DNA from: Rhodospirillales bacterium
Lineage (GTDB): Bacteria; Pseudomonadota; Alphaproteobacteria; Rhodospirillales; UBA2165
Assembly: GCA_013204125.1 (NCBI GenBank)
Contig: JABMOP010000427.1
Location: 1-6,819, forward strand
Direction: 5' to 3'
Length of the DNA: 6,819 bases
The position numbers and the translations under genes are program-made. Shown piece by piece: positions 1-5,969 of the stretch (its first letter is position 1; every line of letters begins with the position of its first letter). The notes beneath the pieces were generated by a model, which worked only from the letters and a program-made list of their open reading frames with translations, was not told the DNA's origin and made no database searches.

Positions 1-438
1 CCCTTCGGGCGTGATCCAATGGGCGTAGGGGATCAGGCTTTCGCAAGCGAGGCGCAAACCTTCCGCCCTCGCCATTTCCCAGATGCTCATCTCGCCGGCG
101 TTTAATTTATCACGGTAGCGGTTTTGTAATTTTTCGGCGCGGTCGCCGGACACCAATTCAGAACCATCGCCGTCATGAGCAAGCAAAATACCCGATTCTT
201 CGAATGTTTCGCGTATGGCGCAGACCCGCATTCCGCGCTCATCCGGTGCAAGAATATCTCCGCCGGTGCAAAATTCGATATGCGCCTCATCGCCATCCGC
301 CGGATCAAGCTTACCGCCTGGAAAGACCAATGCCCCGGATGCAAAGCCCATATCCTGATGGCGCTTAACCATGAACACTTCAAGGCCACTATCGCCACCG
401 CGCAGCAATAAAACGGTCGCCGCCAATGAAAGGCTCAT
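1..438 (-). CDS. Nudix hydrolase, NUDT19-like (partial, C-terminus beyond left edge)
   Basis: The open frame runs from ATG at 438 to the window edge without a stop, giving the first 146 residues. After a short beta strand (LAATVLLLRGG) comes FPGGKLDP (residues 39-46), then an insertion of about 25 residues, then the Nudix core RETFEESGI (76-84). A Nudix box split by an insertion, followed by EESGILL, is typical of the NUDT19/NUDT7-like branch of COG0494, whose characterised eukaryotic members hydrolyse CoA and acyl-CoA diphosphates. The glutamates of the REXXEE core, which bind the metal, are intact (E77, E80, E81). The bacterial substrate is unknown, so 'Nudix hydrolase' is safe and CoA diphosphatase is inference. 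The start is supported by GAGG eight bases upstream. The gene diverges from the YCII gene across 94 bases. The missing part should complete the usual length of about 220-260 residues. Confidence 0.9.
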   Translation of the reverse strand, partial: MSLSLAATVLLLRGGDSGLEVFMVKRHQDMGFASGALVFPGGKLDPADGDEAHIEFCTGGDILAPDERGMRVCAIRETFEESGILLAHDGDGSELVSGDRAEKLQNRYRDKLNAGEMSIWEMARAEGLRLACESLIPYAHWITPEG

Positions 439-532
439 CGAGTTTTCCTCATAAAAATCTTTGCCTTGGATAGCCCGAATTTGGCATATCCTCAAACAAA
501 GTATTCCACTCTTGTAAAGAGGAGGCGCGAAT

Positions 533-1141
533 ATGCTATTCGCCATCAAGTTATTCGATAAGGAAGATGACGGCGGGATCCGCGATGCTAACCGGGAAAG
601 GCATTTAGACTACCTATCTTCGTTCGAAGATCGCACGTGGTTCGCCGGACCAATCCTAACCGAAGACGGAACAAAAGAACTCGGCAGCCACCGGTTGCTC
701 GATCTGACCGACATGGCCGAAGCGCTCGCCCATGTGGCGGCGGAACCCTATGTCGAAGCCGGTCTTCAATACGGCGCCGAAATTCATCGGTGGTCGGCGA
801 GCGTCCCCTATACTTGGCGGGATTGCCCACGCACCGAAGGCAATGTGCAATTTTTGATCCACGCGGTTGAGAGGCCCGACGGCGGCGCATTGCGCGAAAA
901 ATTATGGGCGGAACGCAAAGCTTACGACGCCATCAACGATCATCTTTTCATTACGCGCGGACCGTTGCTGGACGCTGACAACGGCGAAATGATCGGCAGC
1001 CTGATGATTCTCGACGTTCCGGATTTGAACGCCGCCAAAGTTTTTTGGGCGACCGAGCCGTTCAACAATGGCGGCTTGTTCGAACGCGTGGAATTCTACG
1101 GCTGGCGTTTCGGCCGAGTGTTCGACCGCTTTAATCCGTGA
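533..1141 (+). CDS. Tandem YCII-domain protein (two YciI-like domains)
   Basis: This 202-residue protein has two YciI-like ferredoxin-fold domains in a row. Domain 1 covers about residues 1-88: MLFAIKLFDK start, RERHLDYL with H24, AGPIL (38-42), GSHRLLDL, EPYVEAGL (71-78). Domain 2 covers about 104-192: VQFLIHAVERP, RGPLL (142-146), GSLMILDV, EPFNNGGLF (175-183). YciI proteins are small, usually about 95 residues, and are thought to use a conserved His and an Asp as an active-site pair; most have no known reaction. Here H24 is kept in domain 1, but the equivalent residue in domain 2 is Arg (R128). The usual Asp before Pro is Glu in both halves (E71, E175). The second half therefore looks structural or altered. 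The start has a full AGGAGG seven bases upstream. The gene stands alone, divergent from the Nudix gene and tail-to-tail with the transporter. The fold assignment is firm; the function is unknown. Confidence 0.85.
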   Translation: MLFAIKLFDKEDDGGIRDANRERHLDYLSSFEDRTWFAGPILTEDGTKELGSHRLLDLTDMAEALAHVAAEPYVEAGLQYGAEIHRWSASVPYTWRDCPRTEGNVQFLIHAVERPDGGALREKLWAERKAYDAINDHLFITRGPLLDADNGEMIGSLMILDVPDLNAAKVFWATEPFNNGGLFERVEFYGWRFGRVFDRFNP

Positions 1142-1150
1142 ACATCAAGT

Positions 1151-1888
1151 TCAAACCACTAAAATGGTAATGCTGATAGCGACGAGGAACCACAGGATGA
1201 CCAGCCGGAATACATGACCCGGCAGAATTTCAAATAATTTGGACCCGGCCCAGACGGCCATGAACGTCGGCGGCGTTAAGAGAGCTGCGTTAATTAGGAC
1301 GCGGCTTGTGATTTCACCGGCAAACAAAAGAGCGAGCATGATCATCAAGCTGGTAACGCCGAGAATGATGATTATATTTGCCCGTTGGACGCGCGGAATA
1401 TCCGGCATCGCCATCAAGTAGAGCACCACCGGCGGCCCGCCGACGGCGGCAATACCATTGACAAATGCACCAATAGATCCGGCAATTGAACTCGGTAGCC
1501 AGCCCCTGGGCCCTTTATAGGTCCAGCCTCGCAAAGTGATCAGGCTAACCAGTAAAACCATTCCGGCAATTATATTTTTAACAATTTCCGGATCGAGGTT
1601 AATCAGAAAAAAGGTACCCACCGGCGCGATGACTATCGTCGCAATCGCCATCGGCCCGGCATCCCGCCAGTTGGCGGTCTTGACCGCAGGCGGTATTAAT
1701 TGAAACGAGGCAATCAAACCCAGCGCCACCGTCGTCGCAATCGCTTCGACCGGCCCCCACAAAATGGTCAGCAAAGGCGCCATAACGAGACCGTTACCGA
1801 AACCGGAATATCCGCGCACAAATGCGCCGGCAATGGCGATCAACAGGGCTGCCAAATTCGGAAGCGTTAGAAATGGGTCAAACGTCAT
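1151..1888 (-). CDS. TauE/SafE (TSUP) family membrane transporter
   Basis: This 245-residue, strongly hydrophobic protein has about eight predicted membrane segments. It shows the internal duplication of the TSUP family: GAFVRGYSGFG (residues 21-31) in the first half is echoed by GAFVNGIAAVGG (140-151), followed by Pro-Pro. The length matches the family norm of about 250. Members sit in the inner membrane and move small anions; sulfite, sulfoacetate and related organosulfur compounds are substrates of the characterised members TauE and SafE. The substrate cannot be assigned here. The start at 1888 is chosen because the first glycine-rich segment begins only about 20 residues later, but I see no Shine-Dalgarno sequence before it. 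The stop lies nine bases from that of the YCII gene. The gene is divergent from the PilZ pair, with 98 AT-rich bases between. The presence of a sulfotransferase 770 bases away may be coincidental. Confidence 0.88.
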   Translation of the reverse strand: MTFDPFLTLPNLAALLIAIAGAFVRGYSGFGNGLVMAPLLTILWGPVEAIATTVALGLIASFQLIPPAVKTANWRDAGPMAIATIVIAPVGTFFLINLDPEIVKNIIAGMVLLVSLITLRGWTYKGPRGWLPSSIAGSIGAFVNGIAAVGGPPVVLYLMAMPDIPRVQRANIIIILGVTSLMIMLALLFAGEITSRVLINAALLTPPTFMAVWAGSKLFEILPGHVFRLVILWFLVAISITILVV

Positions 1889-1986
1889 GGAGGATGATTA
1901 TTCAACTAAAATTAAGTCGAATAGCAGGTTGATAATGCATATGTTAGGTTTGGGTATATTAACTCCATTAAGCGAGTATAAATTGG

Positions 1987-2292
1987 GTGAGTGACGCTAT
2001 TTCAGACTGGACCACCGACGGCAGAAAATTTGCGCGTCACGAAGCCCTTGTCGTCGGTAAATTTCTTGTAGGTGCAGATGAGTTCGACTGCAAGCTATTC
2101 GATATTTCAGTAGATGGCGCCAGGCTGGTGCTTGATGGAAAAGCTGCTATAGGCACCAACATGGTTCTGGATTTAGGCGATCATGGCGCCTTTAACGGTG
2201 AAGTGATCTGGCGCCGCCGAGGCGAAATTGGTATTAAATTTCTAGGCGATGTGGTGGATGTCACCGCGATAATGAAAAAGCTGAAGGCATAG
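1987..2292 (+). CDS. Single-domain PilZ protein (c-di-GMP receptor), first of a pair
   Basis: This 101-residue protein is almost entirely one PilZ domain. Both halves of the c-di-GMP binding signature are present: RKFAR (R13xxxR17) and DISVDG (D39, S41, G44). The domain then follows the usual beta barrel, with GEVIWRRRGEIGIKF near residues 71-85. PilZ domains bind cyclic di-GMP and pass the signal to a partner, commonly in motility, exopolysaccharide or biofilm control; a stand-alone domain has to act through a partner protein. The start is the GTG at 1987: an in-frame TAA at 1969-1971 leaves no other start codon before the RxxxR motif. There is no clear Shine-Dalgarno sequence, so the start is only moderately sure. 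A second PilZ gene follows 49 bases later on the same strand, so the two are probably co-transcribed. Confidence 0.88.
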   Translation: MSDAISDWTTDGRKFARHEALVVGKFLVGADEFDCKLFDISVDGARLVLDGKAAIGTNMVLDLGDHGAFNGEVIWRRRGEIGIKFLGDVVDVTAIMKKLKA

Positions 2293-2341
2293 TTGGTAAA
2301 CTCCCCAGAGAGGCTCACATCATAAATTCGGATATAAAGAT

Positions 2342-2632
2342 ATGACCGCAGACAAACGACAACACGAACGGCACTCGGTTTTAAGGAATGCGATTCTACG
2401 AATCGATGACAAGGACATAGGCTGCCGCATCATCGATATTTCCGTCGGCGGGGCGCGTGTCCAGTCCGACCGCGATTGTAAAACCGGAAGCACCGCTAGC
2501 ATTGTTTTGGAGAATTTTGGAGAATTTCCAGGCACCGTCGCATGGTCTCGCGATAAAATTTGCGGCATTAAATTTACCGGCGATCAGTCGGCAATTGCTG
2601 AATCCCTGATGGGCATCGCCACGTACGGCTAG
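2342..2632 (+). CDS. Single-domain PilZ protein (c-di-GMP receptor), second of a pair
   Basis: This 96-residue protein is one PilZ domain with an intact c-di-GMP signature: R6xxxR10 in KRQHER, and DISVGG (D32, S34, G37). It aligns along its length with the upstream PilZ protein: DISVGGAR against DISVDGAR, and GIKFTGD against GIKFLGD. The rest has diverged clearly, so the pair looks like an old tandem duplication or two independently kept paralogues. The first motif starts at residue 6, with almost no N-terminal extension, and a short C-terminal helix follows. Translation from the ATG at 2342 has only a weak GGAT upstream. The coding region contains a perfect tandem 10-base repeat (2505-2524). 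It converges on the sulfotransferase gene, 26 bases away. Confidence 0.88.
   Translation: MTADKRQHERHSVLRNAILRIDDKDIGCRIIDISVGGARVQSDRDCKTGSTASIVLENFGEFPGTVAWSRDKICGIKFTGDQSAIAESLMGIATYG
2505..2524 (+). repeat. Tandem 10-base direct repeat within the second PilZ gene
   Basis: TTTTGGAGAA occurs twice in direct succession and is followed by TTT. Because the unit is not a multiple of three, the two copies are read in different frames (LEN then FGEF), and loss or gain of one copy would shift the frame. Confidence 0.9.
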
Positions 2633-2645
2633 TCAAATTAGGACT

Positions 2646-2678
2646 ATTGCGCCTGCAATCAGCTGCCGGACGGCAGCT
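2646..2678. terminator. Two adjacent hairpins at a convergent junction; possible bidirectional terminator
   Basis: ATTGC-GCCT-GCAAT (2646-2659) is a perfect five-base stem with a four-base loop. It is followed after one base by a perfect inverted repeat at 2661-2678, AGCTGCCG/CGGCAGCT around GA, which is a seven- or eight-base stem. The second overlaps the last codons and stop of the sulfotransferase; the first fills the gap after it. Neither strand shows a real T-run after the stems, so a classical Rho-independent terminator is not proven; a 3'-end stability structure is an alternative. Confidence 0.4.
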
Positions 2679-3585
2679 TACCGGTGGCCAGCCATTTTGC
2701 GCATTCAGGGCCAAGTTCTAGGAGTGCGCGGGCTTCATAAACGTCACAATCGGTTTTGCTCAAGGTGTCTTTCCAACGGCTGTTGGTGCCCTTGTTGACG
2801 AACACTTCGGCGCCGCCGTTGAACATGTCGCCGCCCAAGGGGGTGCTTAACGTCGCGTTCTCTTTCATGTAGTCGAAAGTGCATTGGTGGACCATCTTGT
2901 CCCAGGTGCCTTTTTTCATACCGTTGACGTCATAATCCAAAAATTCGCCGATCTTCTGCATTTCGCCTTTCATATCGGCTTTTAAATTATTGTAGTGAAT
3001 GAAGTGAACATTGGGCAGATTGCGGACTTCCCACCAGGTACGAATGTTCTCCCAGAACGGCCAGAACGGCCAACCGTCTCTGGTGAACCAATCATAATAA
3101 TATTCACGCAGATCATCGGTGCGCGGCGGTTCCACCACCGGGCCGAAATAGGGCAAGGAATTGAACCCTTCATAGACAAAATCGTTCATGTAGTAATGGT
3201 GGTTATACATGCTCCAACAACAATCGCGCCCATCGCGGGCGATATAGACATATTTAGCTTTGGGCGAAAATACATAAGCGTCGAGCGGCAAATGGGTTTT
3301 CAAAAAGCGGCGATGGGTTTGCGCCTCGATCTCGGGCAGTTTCACGTCCAATGGCGGCAGCCGGAAATCCAGCCAGGGCGACATGTCGGCAATGGGGAGG
3401 CCTTCAATTTCGCCTTTGAATATGAACTGGGCGATGATCTGCTGCACCCAGGTGGTGCCGGCCTTGGCCCAGGTGGCGACAATGATATCGTCGTCGCGGT
3501 ATTCGAAATCATTCCAATAGGTGGAATCCATGCAGAAGTTGCGCATCTCCCGCGTCTTCACCGGCCATTTCACTTGCTGATCCAT
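2659..3585 (-). CDS. PAPS-dependent sulfotransferase (SULT-like, sulfotransferase family 1 domain)
   Basis: This 308-residue soluble protein has no signal peptide. It should transfer the sulfuryl group of PAPS to a hydroxyl or amine acceptor. The 5'-phosphosulfate loop is TWAKAGTTW (38-46), equivalent to TYPKSGTTW in cytosolic sulfotransferases. The catalytic His is in FLKTHLP (H98). The 3'-phosphate site is YIARDGRD (114-121) plus S125. The late RKGxxGxW motif is present as NKGTNSRW (264-271), with Asn replacing the first Arg. The length fits the family, about 290-320. The start is backed by GGGAG seven bases upstream. It is the last gene of a minus-strand cluster, 35 bases after the aldolase. 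The acceptor is unknown; bacterial SULT-like enzymes of this kind are rarely characterised. A hairpin overlaps its final codons and stop. Confidence 0.9.
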   Translation of the reverse strand: MDQQVKWPVKTREMRNFCMDSTYWNDFEYRDDDIIVATWAKAGTTWVQQIIAQFIFKGEIEGLPIADMSPWLDFRLPPLDVKLPEIEAQTHRRFLKTHLPLDAYVFSPKAKYVYIARDGRDCCWSMYNHHYYMNDFVYEGFNSLPYFGPVVEPPRTDDLREYYYDWFTRDGWPFWPFWENIRTWWEVRNLPNVHFIHYNNLKADMKGEMQKIGEFLDYDVNGMKKGTWDKMVHQCTFDYMKENATLSTPLGGDMFNGGAEVFVNKGTNSRWKDTLSKTDCDVYEARALLELGPECAKWLATGKLPSGS

Positions 3586-3620
3586 AATTTATCTCCCTGC
3601 CCAGACGAACTAATACCGTT

Positions 3621-4403
3621 TCAAACGAATTCACGCAATTGGTCTGCCCGATTTTTAGTCGCCGACATCATGAATGCCAGATCGTTGCCGGTCAGAATAA
3701 AACGCATCCCCATTTTAACGTAGGCTTCGATAACATCGACTTGAGGAACGCCGCCCATACCGGGCCATTTACCATGCTTCTTGCACGCCGCAAGGACCGT
3801 TTCATAGGCTGCAACAATGCGCGCGTCAGATGTTTGACCATTGATGCCCATTTCCGCGGACAGGTCACTGGTCCCAATCATGACCACATCGACGCCGTCA
3901 ACCGCGGCGATCTCGTCAGCCGCCTCAATCGCCGCCGGCGTCTCCAACATGACGGTCAGCAAGGTTTCCCGGTTGAGGTTTTCGGTGATGGTTTTGGGAT
4001 CCAACCGGGCATAGCCAAAATGGGGCAATCCGGGTCCGATGGAGCGATGTCCAAGAGGCGGATATTTCAACCGGCTGACAGCTTCGCGGGCTTCGATGGC
4101 GCTATCAACATGCGGCACGACAATGCCCAGCGCCCCGCCGTCCAACGCCCGCGTCGCCAAACCATAGGCGCCGATTGGAATACGCACCAGCGGCGCAATG
4201 CCGGAATAGAGCGCCGCCACCGAAATCTGCACAGCAGTATCGAGCGGCATCGAATTATGCTCCAAATCGATAAACAGCCAATCCATACCCGAAACCGCCA
4301 TGATTTTCGCGATATCAACGGTGCGTGCCTGGCGCAATCCGACACCAAGGGACAACTCCCCCTTTAAAAGTCTTTCGCGGGCCGCGTTCTTAAGTTCGCT
4401 CAT
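3621..4403 (-). CDS. HpcH/HpaI-type class II aldolase
   Basis: This 260-residue protein belongs to the HpcH/HpaI aldolase/citrate lyase family. Characterised relatives are metal-dependent pyruvate aldolases that split 2-keto-3-deoxy or 4-hydroxy-2-oxo acids into pyruvate and an aldehyde (HpaI, GarL, RhmA). Visible active-site positions are DLEH (46-49, H49 as the general base), LVRIP (R74, pyruvate carboxylate), MLETP with metal ligand E154, and GTSDLS with metal ligand D180. GHRSIGPG (118-125) is the substrate-loop motif. The length matches the family, about 250-265. AAGGAA lies nine bases before the start. It is the middle gene of the cluster, 28 bases after the SDR gene and 35 before the sulfotransferase. 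No other homoprotocatechuate-pathway genes are nearby, so HpaI itself is unlikely. The exact substrate is unknown. Confidence 0.88.
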   Translation of the reverse strand: MSELKNAARERLLKGELSLGVGLRQARTVDIAKIMAVSGMDWLFIDLEHNSMPLDTAVQISVAALYSGIAPLVRIPIGAYGLATRALDGGALGIVVPHVDSAIEAREAVSRLKYPPLGHRSIGPGLPHFGYARLDPKTITENLNRETLLTVMLETPAAIEAADEIAAVDGVDVVMIGTSDLSAEMGINGQTSDARIVAAYETVLAACKKHGKWPGMGGVPQVDVIEAYVKMGMRFILTGNDLAFMMSATKNRADQLREFV

Positions 4404-4431
4404 GTTTCATGTTTCCTTAAATCCATATTCC

Positions 4432-5184
4432 TCAAAATTGATAACGCCGCAAACCGCCATCGACAGGGATGACAGCGCCGGTGATATAGCGGGCCAAGGG
4501 CGAAGCCAGATAACTGACCAGGTTGGAGATGTCTTCTGGCTGGCCGTATTCGCCGACAGGGATTTCATTTTCTGACTGCCATTTACGGTATTCGGGCGTG
4601 TAATTGCGCAATATCTGCTCTGAAATTATCCGCCCCGGCGGGATACAGTTAACCGTGATGCCGTGTTTACCAACTTCGCGCGATAGGCCCTTGGCCCAAG
4701 AATGCATGGCCGCCTTGGCGCAAAATGCGCCGTTGATGCCATCCGGTTCCGATTTACCGGTTATGTTGACGATGCGCCCCCACTTACGTTCGATCATCTG
4801 GTTCAGCAATGCGCGCGTCAATTGGCGCTGACGGGTAAAATTAAGGGTCATGGCCTCGTCCCATTGTTCTTCAGAACTATCCAAATCGAAAGCGCGGCTA
4901 CCGCCGGCGTTATTAACCAAGATATCGACCGAGCCGAGGCCTTCCAGTGCCGCCCTTTGTATCCGTTGCGGTGCATCTGCCTCCATCAGATCGCATTCGA
5001 TAATCACAGCCGCCGCGCCGCCGGCGGATGTGATTTCACTTGCGACGTCCTCCAGCATTTCGCGCCGCCGTGCAACAAGGGCGAGGCGCACACCTTCGCC
5101 GCCGAGCCCCAAGGCGATGCCCCGTCCTAGCCCACTGCTGGCGCCGGTTACTACCGCCGTCCGATCACGAATATTTAATTCCAT
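4432..5184 (-). CDS. SDR-family protein with altered catalytic residues
   Basis: From the chosen ATG at 5184 the protein has 250 residues, a normal length for a classical short-chain dehydrogenase/reductase. It has the cofactor motif TGASSGLG, the NNAG strand motif, the Asn of LNF, the NCIPPGR segment and a GAVIPVDGG ending. The Rossmann fold and nucleotide binding look intact. The YxxxK centre reads AFCAK: Lys is kept but Tyr is Ala. The preceding NISS-type Ser is replaced too (NITGK), and the loop between is three residues shorter than in E. coli FabG. It may not be an ordinary oxidoreductase. The start at 5184 is preferred over the in-frame ATG at 5199 because AGGGAG lies six bases upstream and the shorter N-terminus suits the family. 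It is probably the first gene of the SDR-aldolase-sulfotransferase operon. Confidence 0.88.
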   Translation of the reverse strand: MELNIRDRTAVVTGASSGLGRGIALGLGGEGVRLALVARRREMLEDVASEITSAGGAAAVIIECDLMEADAPQRIQRAALEGLGSVDILVNNAGGSRAFDLDSSEEQWDEAMTLNFTRQRQLTRALLNQMIERKWGRIVNITGKSEPDGINGAFCAKAAMHSWAKGLSREVGKHGITVNCIPPGRIISEQILRNYTPEYRKWQSENEIPVGEYGQPEDISNLVSYLASPLARYITGAVIPVDGGLRRYQF

Positions 5185-5190
5185 CAGCCT

Positions 5191-5196
5191 CTCCCT
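5191..5196 (-). promoter_or_regulatory. Ribosome binding site deciding the SDR start
   Basis: AGGGAG on the minus strand lies six bases before the ATG at 5184. It lies inside the longer reading that would start at 5199, which has only a poorly spaced AGGA. This favours 5184 as the true start. Confidence 0.65.
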
Positions 5197-5236
5197 CATT
5201 CCTGTTCGGCCCCCATAAAAATGGAAATGCCGCCGG

Positions 5237-5265
5237 TTGTAAACGTAACAGAGCCAATCTATCGT
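5237..5265 (+). promoter_or_regulatory. Weak candidate promoter for the O-methyltransferase
   Basis: TTGTAA (5237-5242) and TATCGT (5260-5265) each match four of six sigma-70 consensus bases, with a 17-base spacer. This would place the transcript start about 30 bases before the ATG at 5304. The match is weak and could occur by chance. It lies in the 119-base divergent gap that must also hold the promoter of the SDR operon, for which I saw no better match than TTACAA/TTTATG on the other strand. Confidence 0.22.
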
Positions 5266-5303
5266 CTTGCAATAGACAAAATTTCAAAAATTGGTTTTAT
5301 CGA

Positions 5304-5969
5304 ATGACAGCCAGCATGCGGCCGATTGGCCAAGACGTTCTTGAATATTTGCGCAAAGTATCTCTCCGCGAAGCCGATGTATTGGCGCGCCTGCGTCACG
5401 ATACGGAAAGCATGAACGAAGGCGGCTGGGCGGCGGCGGCGGAACAATCCCAATTCTTAGGCCTCCTGGCACAAATGCTGGATGCCAGCCGCATATTGGA
5501 AGTCGGCACCTTTACCGGTTATTCCACTTTGGCGATGGCCATGACCTTGCCCGAAGACGGCGAGATTGTGACCTGCGACATGGTTGTTGAATACGCAGAA
5601 GTGGGCAAACCCTATTGGCAGGAAGCCGGCGTTGCCGATCGGATTGAATTGAAAATAGGACCGGCAGGCGAAACCTTAGATGCATTGATTGCAGAGCGCG
5701 GGACAAATTATTTTGACATGGCCTTCATCGACGCCAACAAAAAAGATTACGACACCTATTATGAACAATGTCTGCGCCTGGTCCGCCCCGGCGGTCTTAT
5801 CGCCTTAGACAATGTCCTTTGGAACGGGCGCGTGATCGATAAAAATGATACGGCCAAATCGACCATCGCCTTGCGCACGCTAAACGAGAAATTATTGAAC
5901 GATCAGCGCATCAGCCTTTCGATGCTGCCGATCAACGACGGCATGACGCTATGCTGGATACGTGCTTAA
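5304..5969 (+). CDS. SAM-dependent O-methyltransferase, CCoAOMT-like (family 3)
   Basis: This 221-residue class I methyltransferase is of the caffeoyl-CoA/catechol O-methyltransferase type. The SAM-binding motif is ILEVGTFTGYST (64-75), followed by the acidic end of strand two at C91-D92. The metal site is FIDANKKDY (D143) and LDNVLW (D169, N170), giving the Asp-Asp-Asn triad that holds a divalent cation. PGGLIALDN is the usual post-motif strand. The length is typical, about 215-230. The methyl acceptor is probably a vicinal diol or catechol-like phenol, but this is inferred from the family. The frame stays open upstream to 5040, but that part reads antisense through the SDR gene, and homology begins only after 5304, so the ATG at 5304 is chosen. 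No clear Shine-Dalgarno sequence precedes it. It is divergent from the SDR operon and its stop overlaps that of the DUF192 gene. Confidence 0.9.
   Translation: MTASMRPIGQDVLEYLRKVSLREADVLARLRHDTESMNEGGWAAAAEQSQFLGLLAQMLDASRILEVGTFTGYSTLAMAMTLPEDGEIVTCDMVVEYAEVGKPYWQEAGVADRIELKIGPAGETLDALIAERGTNYFDMAFIDANKKDYDTYYEQCLRLVRPGGLIALDNVLWNGRVIDKNDTAKSTIALRTLNEKLLNDQRISLSMLPINDGMTLCWIRA

Noticed and set aside
1764..1994. Plus-strand open frame bridging the transporter start and the first PilZ gene
   Set aside because: Most of it is antisense to the first membrane segments of the transporter, and the remainder is AT-rich intergenic DNA without protein-like features.
1977..2341. TATAAA a few bases before the start of each PilZ gene, suggestive of paired promoters
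   Set aside because: The sites are only three to four bases from the start codons, so transcription would begin inside the genes, and no -35 hexamer is found at a proper distance; AT-rich start regions explain them.
3052..3069. Tandem 9-base repeat CCAGAACGG in the sulfotransferase gene
   Set aside because: It encodes Pro-Phe-Trp twice in frame, in a region that is naturally rich in Pro, Phe and Trp before the ENIRTWW motif, as I recall from bacterial relatives; no evidence of recent slippage.
2995..3723. Long plus-strand open frame of 242 codons opposite the sulfotransferase and the end of the aldolase
   Set aside because: It is antisense to two well-supported genes, has no recognisable domain and no credible ribosome binding site; long antisense frames are common opposite conserved coding sequence.
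3639..4367. Plus-strand open frame of 242 codons opposite the aldolase
   Set aside because: The composition is that of an antisense shadow, rich in Arg, His and Asn without domain motifs, while the minus strand carries all aldolase active-site residues.
5040..5303. N-terminal extension of the O-methyltransferase reading frame
   Set aside because: It runs antisense through the SDR gene and the divergent promoter region; the family's usual N-terminus fits the ATG at 5304.
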